DNA from: Acidimicrobiia bacterium
GTDB taxonomy: Bacteria; Actinomycetota; Acidimicrobiia; Acidimicrobiales; Acidimicrobilacustridaceae
Assembly (NCBI GenBank): GCA_018882825.1
Contig: VERC01000105.1
Coordinates: 1-8,040 of the forward strand
Reading direction: 5' to 3'
DNA: 8,040 nucleotides
The translations under genes and the position numbers were made by a program. The notes under the pieces are model-generated. The model saw only the letters and a program-made list of their open reading frames with translations, made no database searches and was not told the DNA's origin. Positions 1 to 5,145 of this stretch are shown here, one piece after another. Position 1 is the first letter of the stretch, and each line of letters starts with the position of its first letter.

Positions 1-109
1 AGGCCACATCGGCCGAGGGTCCGCCGAGTCGTCGGACGACCCGATCGAGTCCGGCCCGCAGTGGCGCGGGACCGGCCGGTCGCTCGTCGGGCAGTGGTTC
101 CCAGGGCAT
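1..109 (-). CDS. dciA: DciA family (DUF721) protein, N-terminal part only, runs off the left edge
   Basis: Only the first 36 codons are in the window, so the call rests on a short stretch plus position. The ATG at 109-107 is the only usable start, because an in-frame TAG lies four codons upstream (121-119). The visible peptide begins MPWEPLPDER and continues into a helix with LDRVVRRLGGPS, which resembles the opening helix of DUF721 proteins (leucine/arginine pattern followed by Gly). DciA is the helicase loader or helper used by bacteria without DnaC or DnaI, and in Actinomycetota a DUF721 gene commonly lies between recF and gyrB. It starts 29 bases after the recF stop on the same strand, so it is probably the last or next-to-last gene of the dnaN-recF-dciA unit. 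No clear Shine-Dalgarno is visible, so translation may depend on upstream ribosomes. The function itself is inferred from family and context. Confidence 0.72.
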   Translation of the reverse strand, partial: MPWEPLPDERPAGPAPLRAGLDRVVRRLGGPSADVA

Positions 110-138
110 GGACCGAGCCTAGGGACGCCGTGTGACGG

Positions 139-1218
139 TCATGGTCGGGACACCGAGCGTCCGGCCACCTGCAGCACAAGTTCGGGTCGGGCCCCCGGAG
201 GCAGGCCGGCAGCGCTGGTCAGCACCGTCTGACCAGCGGGGAGATGGCGCAAGAGCGCGGCGCTGCGGTCGTCGTCGAGCTCCGAGAACACGTCGTCGAG
301 CACGAGGATCGGCGGCGACCCGGTGGCCGCAGTGACCACATGATGGGAGGCCAGGCGCAGGGCCAGGGCCAACGAGCGCTGCTCGCCCTGGGAGGCGTGA
401 GTGCGCGACGGCAGTCCGTCGAGGGCGAGCAGCAGTTCGTCGCGATGGGGGCCCACCAAGGAGACACCCCGCCGGATCTCGTCGCGTCGCACGGCGGCCA
501 GGGCGGCGGCGAGTCCCTGCTCCCGCCACGGTGCCTCGTAGCGGGCCACGACCTCGACGTCGCGCCCGGCGACCTCCTCGTAGGTGGACGAGAGCACGGG
601 ACCGAGTTCGTCGACGAGTCGGGCCCGCTCGGTGGCCAGCCGTTCGGCGACGTCGACGAACTTGGCGTCCCAGACCGTCAGCGTCGATTCGATCTCCGGA
701 GTCAGTCGACCACCCGACTGCTTGAGCAGGGTGTTGCGTTGCCGCAGGATCCGGTCGAGATCGGAGCGGAGTGGATCGAGGGACGGCCGACGGGAGACGA
801 GGACGTCGTCGAGGTAGTCACGCCGTCCGGCCGGACCGCCCTTCACCAGTTCGAGATCGTCAGGGGCGAAGACGATGACACGGAGGGCACCGAGGAGGTC
901 GCGAGCACGGGCCAACCGCTGTCGGTTGACGAGCACCCGGCCGCGACCGGTGGGTCGCAGTTCGGCCTCGATGAGCAACGCCCGTCCCTCCCGCTCACCT
1001 TCGGCGCGCAGGATGGCGAGATCGGCTCCGGCCCGGACGAGTGCCTCGTTCGGTGCGCCCCGGAACGAGGTGAGGGTGGCGAGGTAGGCGATGGCCTCGA
1101 CCAGATTCGTCTTGCCCTCGCCGTTGGCGCCCAGCAGCGCCGTCAGCCCCGGAGCGAACTCGATCTCGGCCGCGGCATACGACCGGAAGTCGGTGAGCCA
1201 GAGCCGATCGAGCCGCAC
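139..1218 (-). CDS. recF: DNA replication and repair protein RecF
   Basis: RecF is an SMC/ABC-like ATPase that binds gapped DNA and helps load RecA with RecO and RecR at single-strand gaps and stalled forks. The 359-residue product has the expected family length and all core motifs. The N-terminus is MRLDRLWLTDFRSY, followed by Walker A GANGEGKTN at 30-38 (Lys36). A conserved GPHRDEL lies at 256-262. The ABC signature SQGEQRS is at 276-282, and Walker B with the D-loop (ILVLDDVFSELD) is at 304-315. The start is GTG at 1218-1216, one base after the dnaN stop, so translation is very probably coupled to dnaN. No truncation or frameshift is seen. The last codons end in TGA at 141-139. Confidence 0.97.
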   Translation of the reverse strand: MRLDRLWLTDFRSYAAAEIEFAPGLTALLGANGEGKTNLVEAIAYLATLTSFRGAPNEALVRAGADLAILRAEGEREGRALLIEAELRPTGRGRVLVNRQRLARARDLLGALRVIVFAPDDLELVKGGPAGRRDYLDDVLVSRRPSLDPLRSDLDRILRQRNTLLKQSGGRLTPEIESTLTVWDAKFVDVAERLATERARLVDELGPVLSSTYEEVAGRDVEVVARYEAPWREQGLAAALAAVRRDEIRRGVSLVGPHRDELLLALDGLPSRTHASQGEQRSLALALRLASHHVVTAATGSPPILVLDDVFSELDDDRSAALLRHLPAGQTVLTSAAGLPPGARPELVLQVAGRSVSRP

Positions 1219-1219
1219 G

Positions 1220-2329
1220 TCAGTTGCGGATCGGCATCAACAGGTAGAGGAAGTCATCGGCCCCGACACCCCGGATGAGGACCGGGCTGTTCGGACGGGC
1301 GATCTCGATGGTCACCTCGTCGGCGGGAGCCGATTCGATCCCGGCCCGGAGGTACTCGGCGTTGAAGGCGATCTCCAGGGTCTCACCATCGTGACGGGCC
1401 TCCACCACCTCGTCGGCCTTGCCCACGTCGAAGCTCTCGGCCACCAGTTCCACCGCATCGGCGGCGATGACCAGACGGACCTTCTTCGAGTCCTTGACGT
1501 CCTTGGACAACAGACCGACCCGTCTCAGCGCGTCGAGGAACGACTCCTTCTCGAGCGTCAGCCGATTCGGATGCGAGTCCGGGGTCTTGGGCAGGAGGTT
1601 CTCGTAGTCGGGGAACTTCCCGTCGAGCAGCTGGCTGATCAGTCGAACCCCGTCGACCTCGAAAGCCACGTTGTGTTCGCCGACGCGGACGGTGACGGTC
1701 TCGGCCGAGCTGGAGAGGCGAACGAGTTCCTTGAGGGCGGTGGCGGGAACGATCACCTTGCGATCACCGGACAGCAACGAGGTGCCGGCCAGATCGCGGA
1801 TGGCCAGCCGGTAGGTGTCGGTGGCCACCAGACGGATCCCGTCGCCGTGGGCAGCCAGCGACACGCCCGTGAGTTCGGACTTGCGCGAGTCGTCGACGCT
1901 GGCCGCCGGTACGACTTGAGCGATGGCATCGCGCAGCAGGGCTGCATCGAGGGTGACCGCGTCACCCTGTGGTTCGGCGATCACCGGGTACTCGGTGGCG
2001 ATGGTCTTGACCGCGAACTTCGAGCGGCTCGATCCGATCCGCACCTCGTTGTCGTCGGCCTCGATGGTGACGGCCCCTTCGGGGAGACTGCGGACGATGT
2101 CCCCGAACAGGGTCGAGGGCACCAGGCAGCGGCCGTCACGCGAACCGGACACCTCGACCGAGGCGATCACGGTCAGGTATCCGTCCGATCCGGTGACCGT
2201 CAGACGATCACCGGTCAGTCGCAGATCGAGACCGGTGAGGGCCAGATAGCCGGAGCTGCGCGGGGTCACGCCGCGACGAGCCGCTCCGACGATCTCGACC
2301 AGAGGATCCCGTTCACACCGGAATTTCAT
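1220..2329 (-). CDS. dnaN: DNA polymerase III sliding clamp (beta subunit)
   Basis: The product is the ring-shaped homodimeric clamp that tethers DNA polymerase III and many repair factors to DNA. At 369 residues it matches the usual 366-380, which fits three clamp folds of about 120 residues each. Recognisable family stretches are the N-terminal MKFRCERDPL; a central SRKSELTGVSLAAHGDGIRL-like segment near the start of domain 2, typical of clamps (SREETRPVLTGV in others); GKFPDYENLLPK in the middle domain; FNAEYLRAGI near the end; and the C-terminal LLMPIRN, equivalent to the usual MPVRL. The ATG at 2329-2327 is preceded by GGGAAGG (plus-strand 2339-2345), 9 bases upstream, a good ribosome-binding site. 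The gene lies directly downstream of oriC and is followed after one base by recF. I see no clear promoter, and it may be transcribed both from dnaA and from within the origin gap. Confidence 0.98.
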   Translation of the reverse strand: MKFRCERDPLVEIVGAARRGVTPRSSGYLALTGLDLRLTGDRLTVTGSDGYLTVIASVEVSGSRDGRCLVPSTLFGDIVRSLPEGAVTIEADDNEVRIGSSRSKFAVKTIATEYPVIAEPQGDAVTLDAALLRDAIAQVVPAASVDDSRKSELTGVSLAAHGDGIRLVATDTYRLAIRDLAGTSLLSGDRKVIVPATALKELVRLSSSAETVTVRVGEHNVAFEVDGVRLISQLLDGKFPDYENLLPKTPDSHPNRLTLEKESFLDALRRVGLLSKDVKDSKKVRLVIAADAVELVAESFDVGKADEVVEARHDGETLEIAFNAEYLRAGIESAPADEVTIEIARPNSPVLIRGVGADDFLYLLMPIRN

Positions 2330-2389
2330 CGCCGCGCACCTTCCCGTCCGTCACCGGACCATTGCTGTTCAAGAAGAGAGAGATCTTGG

Positions 2390-2404
2390 TAGTGGTAGTG
2401 ATAA
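2390..2404 (+). promoter_or_regulatory. Candidate DnaA-trio element at the unwinding site
   Basis: The triplets TAG TGG TAG TGA TAA run in register at 2390-2404. They are followed by a GC tetranucleotide (GGGC, 2405-2408), then by box-like 9-mers at 2409-2417 and 2416-2424. The order trios, GC cluster, DnaA box is the one described for the basal unwinding system of Bacillus subtilis, where DnaA loads on one strand through 3'-GAT-5' repeats. Here three of five triplets fit (TAG, TAG, TAA), and two have G in the central position. The adjoining 2371-2389 stretch is purine- and AT-rich. This is an inference from pattern only. Confidence 0.45.
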
Positions 2405-2415
2405 GGGCTGTGGAT

Positions 2416-2424
2416 TGTGGAGAA
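2416..2424 (-). promoter_or_regulatory. DnaA box, TTCTCCACA
   Basis: Read on the minus strand this is TTCTCCACA, an exact fit to TTNTCCACA. It abuts the candidate trio element and overlaps by two bases a weaker box-like 9-mer at 2409-2417 (CAATCCACA, two mismatches). It forms one arm of the inverted repeat at 2419-2437. Confidence 0.7.
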
Positions 2425-2437
2425 CCGGGTGTTCTCC
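2419..2437. repeat. Perfect 7-bp inverted repeat over an oriC DnaA box
   Basis: GGAGAAC at 2419-2425 and GTTCTCC at 2431-2437 are exact reverse complements with a 5-base spacer (CGGGT). The left arm lies within the DnaA box at 2416-2424. The right arm extends to TTCTCCCAG (2432-2440), a degenerate box in the opposite orientation. The layout could place two DnaA protomers head to head, or it could form a small hairpin. Confidence 0.55.
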
Positions 2438-2467
2438 CAGTTGGCGGCAGGTTTCGATCTCCGGCTG

Positions 2468-2476
2468 TTGTCCACA
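2468..2476 (+). promoter_or_regulatory. DnaA box, TTGTCCACA
   Basis: This is an exact match to TTGTCCACA, the form preferred by actinobacterial DnaA. It is the strongest box inside the origin gap on the plus strand, and a near match follows 10 bases later (start to start), about one helical turn away. Confidence 0.82.
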
Positions 2477-2477
2477 G

Positions 2478-2486
2478 TGCTCCACA
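2478..2486 (+). promoter_or_regulatory. DnaA box, near match TGCTCCACA
   Basis: It has one mismatch to TTNTCCACA (second base G) and is in tandem with the perfect box at 2468-2476 at a 10-base period, so cooperative binding on the same helix face is plausible. Affinity is likely lower. Confidence 0.6.
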
Positions 2487-2552
2487 GTCCGATGTGGGTG
2501 AACACACGCGCGGTGGATCATCGGACCCATGTCCACCGACAATGCAGTGGGT

Positions 2553-2587
2553 CGCGCGGCCCGGTCCACCGGGTTGTCCACCGCGCG
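2553..2587. repeat. Nested inverted repeat downstream of dnaA
   Basis: Outer arms CGCGCGG (2553-2559) and CCGCGCG (2581-2587) are exact reverse complements. Directly inside is a second palindrome, CCCGGT (2560-2565) with ACCGGG (2568-2573), leaving TTGTCCA (2574-2580) unpaired. It begins 51 bases past the dnaA stop on the minus strand, so it could weaken dnaA readthrough or shape origin DNA. There is no T-tract, so a standard intrinsic terminator is not claimed. Confidence 0.4.
2574..2582 (+). promoter_or_regulatory. DnaA box, near match TTGTCCACC
   Basis: It has one mismatch (last base C for A) to TTGTCCACA. It is the best of a group of GTCCACCG copies at 2531-2538, 2564-2571 and 2576-2583, with a related inverted copy at 2511-2518 (ATCCACCG on the minus strand). 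It falls in the unpaired part of the nested inverted repeat. Confidence 0.55.
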
Positions 2588-2638
2588 TCCGTACGACGTT
2601 GCGCACAGGTGTTCGTTCGAGGGTGGTCGATGTGGTCA

Positions 2639-4054
2639 TCACCCGTTGCGCAGACGTTGGGTCAGTTCGGTCACCTGGTCGTAGATCTGACGTCGCTCCT
2701 TCATCAGCGTGCCGATCTTGTCGACTGCATGGATGACCGTCGTGTGGTCACGGCCGCCGAACTCCCGAGCGATCGCCGGATAGCTCAGATCGGTGAGTTC
2801 GCGCATCACGTACATCCCGATCTGACGGGCGGTGACCAGTGGACGTCGGCGACTCTGTCCGCGGATCTCGTCCACCGTGAAGTCGAACATGGCAGCCGTG
2901 AGCTCCAGGATCAGGGCCGGCGTGATGGGTCGGGGTTGGTTGTCGCCGAGGATGTCGCCCAGGACGCCCTCGGCCAGTTCCACGGTCAGTGGGTTCCCGG
3001 TCAGGCTGGCGAAGGCGCACACGCGGATGAGCGCGCCCTCGAGCTCGCGGATGTTGTTGGTGATGTTGGAGGCGATGAACTCGAGGACGTCCGAGGACGG
3101 ATTGATCGGCTCCCGCTCCGACTTCTTGCGGAGGATGGCCAGTCGTGTCTCGAGTTCGGGCGGGTTGATCTCGGTGATCAGTCCCATCTTGAACCGGCTG
3201 CGGAGCCGGTCCTCGAGGGTGGAGATGGCATCGGGCGGACGATCGGAGGAGAGCACGATCTGGCGGTTGGCCTGGTAGAGCGATTCGAAGGTGTGGAACA
3301 ACTCCTCCTGAAGGCCCTCCTTGCCCTCGATGAACTGGATGTCGTCGAGCAGGAGGACGTCGACCTCGCGGTAACGCTTCTTGAAGTCGGCCATGGTCGC
3401 CTGACGGATCGCGTCCACGTACTGGTTGAGGAACTGTTCGGTGGAGACGTACCGGACCTGGAAGCCGGGGTAGATCTCGCGGACGAAGTTGGCGATGGCC
3501 TGGAGGAGGTGGGTCTTGCCCAGTCCGGCGTCGCCGTAGATGAACAGCGGGTTGTAGGCCCGGGCCGGGGTCTCGGCCACGCTCAGAGCCGCGGCATGGG
3601 CGAATCGATTCGACGTACCGGTGACGAAGGCCTCGAAGGTGTAGCGGGGGTTGACCGGCAGCCCCACTGCGGCATCCACCGTGGCGCCCAGTCCGGTCCC
3701 CAGCGGCGTCGGCGTGGTGAGGAGTTCCTCGGGGGTGTCGGGAATGTCCCGGGAGAGGTCCATCGTCGGATCACCCATGGCCCCGAGGGGACTGGCGTCG
3801 GCGGTGCGGACCTCGAGTCGGAGGGTGAAGCCCGGAGCGCCGATGTCACTCAGGGCGCCGGCCACCAGGGTGAGGTACCGACCCTCGATCCGCTCCTTGA
3901 CCACGATGGAGGGGACGGCCAGCAGCAGGTTGGAGTCGTCGAGACCCACCGGGGTCACCATGGAGAACGTGGTGTGCCAGACGGCGTCCGACACCTGTTC
4001 CCTCAGGGCCAGCGCACAGGCTGTCCACAGTTGCTCTGCCTGTTCGACCTGCAC
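2639..4054 (-). CDS. dnaA: Chromosomal replication initiator protein DnaA
   Basis: DnaA is the AAA+ initiator that binds boxes in oriC, forms an ATP-dependent filament and opens the duplex. From the chosen GTG at 4054-4052 the product has 471 residues. Domain I (about 1-85) starts MQVEQAEQLW. A variable Pro/Thr-rich linker covers about 90-130. The AAA+ core follows, with Walker A GDAGLGKTH at 174-182, the initiator-specific helix around 207-217 (QFLNQYVDAIR), Walker B LLLDDIQF at 234-241, and TLEDRLRSRF with the expected arginine finger near 287. Box VII is NNIRELEGAL, and the C-terminal DNA-binding signature is GRDHTTVIHA at 434-443. Alternative in-frame GTG starts lie at 4096 and 4084, and the longest reading has 485 residues. 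I prefer 4054 because it gives the usual ten residues before the conserved Trp, has GGGGG (4060-4064) five bases upstream, and leaves the perfect DnaA box at 4100-4108 in the leader. All motifs are intact. Confidence 0.98.
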   Translation of the reverse strand: MQVEQAEQLWTACALALREQVSDAVWHTTFSMVTPVGLDDSNLLLAVPSIVVKERIEGRYLTLVAGALSDIGAPGFTLRLEVRTADASPLGAMGDPTMDLSRDIPDTPEELLTTPTPLGTGLGATVDAAVGLPVNPRYTFEAFVTGTSNRFAHAAALSVAETPARAYNPLFIYGDAGLGKTHLLQAIANFVREIYPGFQVRYVSTEQFLNQYVDAIRQATMADFKKRYREVDVLLLDDIQFIEGKEGLQEELFHTFESLYQANRQIVLSSDRPPDAISTLEDRLRSRFKMGLITEINPPELETRLAILRKKSEREPINPSSDVLEFIASNITNNIRELEGALIRVCAFASLTGNPLTVELAEGVLGDILGDNQPRPITPALILELTAAMFDFTVDEIRGQSRRRPLVTARQIGMYVMRELTDLSYPAIAREFGGRDHTTVIHAVDKIGTLMKERRQIYDQVTELTQRLRNG

Positions 4055-4099
4055 TGAGACCCCCGACCGCGGGCACGGTTCCACAATGACGTCCACACC

Positions 4100-4108
4100 T
4101 GTGGATAA
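4100..4108 (-). promoter_or_regulatory. DnaA box, TTATCCACA, upstream of dnaA
   Basis: On the minus strand this is TTATCCACA, the perfect high-affinity consensus. It lies 45 bases before the preferred dnaA start and only 3 bases before the alternative GTG at 4096. TCCACA at 4092-4097 and TGTGGA at 4100-4105 make a head-to-head pair with a two-base gap, although the second 9-mer (ACGTCCACA) has two mismatches. Such boxes in dnaA leaders commonly serve autoregulation or titrate DnaA. The role here is inferred. Confidence 0.8.
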
Positions 4109-4212
4109 CCCTGACCGATCCTCTCGGAGGGGTACCGGCCCCGATCACTCCACCAGTGCCCGTCCGGGTCGAGCCCTGTGGACGGGCGCGGGACCGTAGC
4201 ACGGTGGTCGTG

Positions 4213-4242
4213 TTGCCGCATCCGGCGTCCACCCTCTACCGT
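4213..4242 (+). promoter_or_regulatory. Candidate housekeeping sigma promoter for rpmH-rnpA-yidD-yidC-jag
   Basis: TTGCCG at 4213-4218 and TACCGT at 4237-4242 are separated by 18 bases, close to the actinobacterial pattern TTGACN-(16-18)-TANNNT. Transcription would start near 4249 and give a leader of about 119 bases before rpmH. No other promoter-like pair on this strand looked better, but hexamer matching in GC-rich DNA is weak evidence. Confidence 0.4.
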
Positions 4243-4357
4243 GGCCCTTCGCACCGGTGCCCCGTCCGCGTCCGTTCGACGCTCGGGACCCGCATCGGCC
4301 GAGTCCTGTTCCCTCGAAGGACGTCGTCCCGGCAGTAGTTCCTGCCCGGTTCGGCGT

Positions 4358-4362
4358 GGAGG
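4358..4362 (+). promoter_or_regulatory. rpmH ribosome-binding site
   Basis: GGAGG lies 5 bases before the GTG at 4368. This site fixes the rpmH start in preference to the longer in-frame reading that opens at 4257. Confidence 0.85.
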
Positions 4363-4367
4363 CCCCC

Positions 4368-4502
4368 GTGAAGCGCACATTCCAGCCCAACAACCGGCGC
4401 CGGGCCAAGAAGCACGGCTTCCGGGCCCGCATGTCCACCCGCGCCGGTCGCAACGTCCTGCGGTCGCGCCGCCTCAAGGGCCGTCGACGTCTGTCGGCCT
4501 GA
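4368..4502 (+). CDS. rpmH: 50S ribosomal protein L34
   Basis: L34 is a very small, basic protein of the large ribosomal subunit that packs against 23S rRNA. The 44-residue product starts (M)[17 protein letters not shown], continues with [17 protein letters not shown] and ends KGRRRLSA, matching the family from end to end. The start is GTG at 4368 with GGAGG five bases upstream. The frame is open further 5' (ATG at 4257), but the extra 37 residues are unlike L34. The stop TGA (4500-4502) overlaps the putative CTG start of rnpA in the sequence CTGA, so the two genes are likely coupled, as is usual for the rpmH-rnpA pair. Confidence 0.97.
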   Translation: MKRTFQPNNRRRAKKHGFRARMSTRAGRNVLRSRRLKGRRRLSA

Positions 4503-4852
4503 TCTGGCGCATCCGTGATCGCCGCACCTTCCAGGAGCTGCGGCGTCATGGTCGTCGGGTCCGTTGTGGTGTCGTGTCGATGACCGTGCTCCTCCCCTCC
4601 CCTGCTGCCTCCGAGCCCCCGCGGCTTGCTTTCGCCGTGCCCCGGTCGGTGGGCCCGGCGGTGGTGCGCAATCGGCTCCGGCGCCGGGTTCGGGCCCATC
4701 TGAGTGGGGTGCGGGGCTCGAATCCGGAGCGATTCCCGTCGGGCGCCTGGTTGGTGGCCCTCTCGCCGGCCGCGGCCACGATGGCTGCCGCCGACCTGTT
4801 GGCCGACGTCGATCGGTGTCTGGAACGGTGCACCACTGGAGTCGGTCGGTGA
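4499..4852 (+). CDS. rnpA: Ribonuclease P protein component, probable CTG start
   Basis: RnpA is the protein subunit of RNase P, which assists the catalytic RNA in removing 5' leaders from pre-tRNAs. From 4499 the product has 117 residues, the normal size. It opens (M)[19 protein letters not shown] with the conserved Phe11 and basic helix, has [20 protein letters not shown] in the middle, and carries the diagnostic RNR motif [12 protein letters not shown] at 57-68. A late ALSPAAA stretch precedes a C-terminal helix. No ATG, GTG or TTG lies in this frame between the rpmH start region and the conserved N-terminus. The only candidate is CTG at 4499-4501, which overlaps the rpmH stop as CTGA. The first in-frame ATG (4580) would remove Phe11 and the first strand. 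No strong Shine-Dalgarno is seen (AAGGG lies 18 bases upstream), so coupling to rpmH is likely. The stop overlaps the yidD start (GTGA). Confidence 0.93.
   Translation: MIWRIRDRRTFQELRRHGRRVRCGVVSMTVLLPSPAASEPPRLAFAVPRSVGPAVVRNRLRRRVRAHLSGVRGSNPERFPSGAWLVALSPAAATMAAADLLADVDRCLERCTTGVGR
4838..4841 (+). promoter_or_regulatory. yidD ribosome-binding site
   Basis: GGAG lies 7 bases before the GTG at 4849, inside the end of rnpA. It supports the GTG start overlapping the rnpA stop over the ATG at 4942. Confidence 0.6.
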
Positions 4853-5145
4853 CCGCCCTTCACGATCACGGGCGACATCCGGGTAACGGGTCCTGTGGAT
4901 CGGACCTTCAGGTCCGGGGTCCGGCTCGCCTGGCGGTACGCATGGTCCGGGCCTATCAGTGGGTCTTCGCCGGACGGGTCTCCCCGTGTCGGTACGTGCC
5001 CTCGTGTTCGTCCTATGCCGTGGAGGCCTTCGAGGTCCACGGGTTCGGTCGGGGCGGTTGGCTGGCCCTCCGGCGTCTGGGACGCTGTCATCCCTGGGGT
5101 CAGTCCGGATGGGACCCCGTCCCCGAGCGGAAGGTCGGAAAGTAA
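4849..5145 (+). CDS. yidD: Membrane protein insertion efficiency factor YidD
   Basis: YidD is a small, membrane-associated, cysteine-containing protein whose gene sits beside yidC in most bacteria and which helps YidC-dependent insertion by an unclear mechanism. The 98-residue product contains the whole family core: [10 protein letters not shown], then [17 protein letters not shown] with Cys47 and Cys53, [16 protein letters not shown] with Cys80, and DPVP at 89-92. The chosen GTG (4849) overlaps the rnpA stop as GTGA and has GGAG at 4838-4841. This adds about 24 residues of unrecognised sequence before the usual start. The alternative ATG at 4942 gives 67 residues and leaves very few before the conserved Tyr-Gln. 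The stop TAA is directly followed by the yidC GTG. Confidence 0.92.
   Translation: MTALHDHGRHPGNGSCGSDLQVRGPARLAVRMVRAYQWVFAGRVSPCRYVPSCSSYAVEAFEVHGFGRGGWLALRRLGRCHPWGQSGWDPVPERKVGK

Larger units (their letters stand above)
2330..2638. other. oriC: Probable chromosomal replication origin (oriC)
   Basis: This 309-bp gap between dnaA and dnaN has no plausible gene and is dense in DnaA-box-like 9-mers. Two fit TTNTCCACA exactly: TTGTCCACA at 2468-2476 and TTCTCCACA at 2416-2424 (minus strand). Two more have one mismatch (2478-2486 and 2574-2582), and several weaker TCCACC copies lie at 2511-2583. Toward dnaN, 27 of the 44 bases at 2361-2404 are A or T, which stands out in this GC-rich window and could be the unwinding element. 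The dnaA-dnaN gap is the standard oriC position in Actinomycetota. The location is inferred from box density and gene order; origin activity cannot be shown from sequence. Confidence 0.9.
4055..4367. other. Divergent dnaA-rpmH intergenic region
   Basis: This 313-bp region separates leftward dnaA from rightward rpmH and must hold promoters for both. It contains a perfect DnaA box (4100-4108), a promoter-like pair for rpmH (4213-4242) and the rpmH ribosome-binding site. For dnaA, TACGGT on the minus strand (4198-4193) fits an actinobacterial -10 of the form TANNNT, but I see no convincing -35 in front of it, so that promoter is only weakly supported. A partial box-like TCCACA/TGTGGA inverted pair is centred at 4098-4099. 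I see no separate small gene here. Confidence 0.7.

Noticed and set aside
119..142. Seven-codon reading frame MTVTRRP overlapping the recF stop as ATGA
   Set aside because: It looks like a coupled start for the next gene but stops at TAG (121-119). The dciA frame restarts at the ATG at 109. At most it could help reinitiation.
244..2392. Long plus-strand frames opposite recF and dnaN (244-1278 and 1091-2392)
   Set aside because: Both are shadows of intact minus-strand genes. They overlap each other and show no motifs.
2313..2642. 109-codon minus-strand frame spanning the whole dnaA-dnaN gap
   Set aside because: It overlaps the dnaA stop and the dnaN start and translates the DnaA boxes. The peptide is Thr/Pro/Gly-rich without a fold-like pattern, so it is non-coding origin DNA.
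2417..4057. 546-codon open frame on the plus strand opposite dnaA
   Set aside because: It lies antisense to an intact dnaA with every DnaA motif, and its peptide (rich in His, Gln, Gly, Asp, Val) looks like a mirror-frame product of high-GC coding DNA. No ribosome-binding site or family motif.
4257..4367. 37-codon N-terminal extension of rpmH from the ATG at 4257
   Set aside because: The added peptide is unlike L34, and the family start at GTG 4368 has GGAGG five bases upstream.
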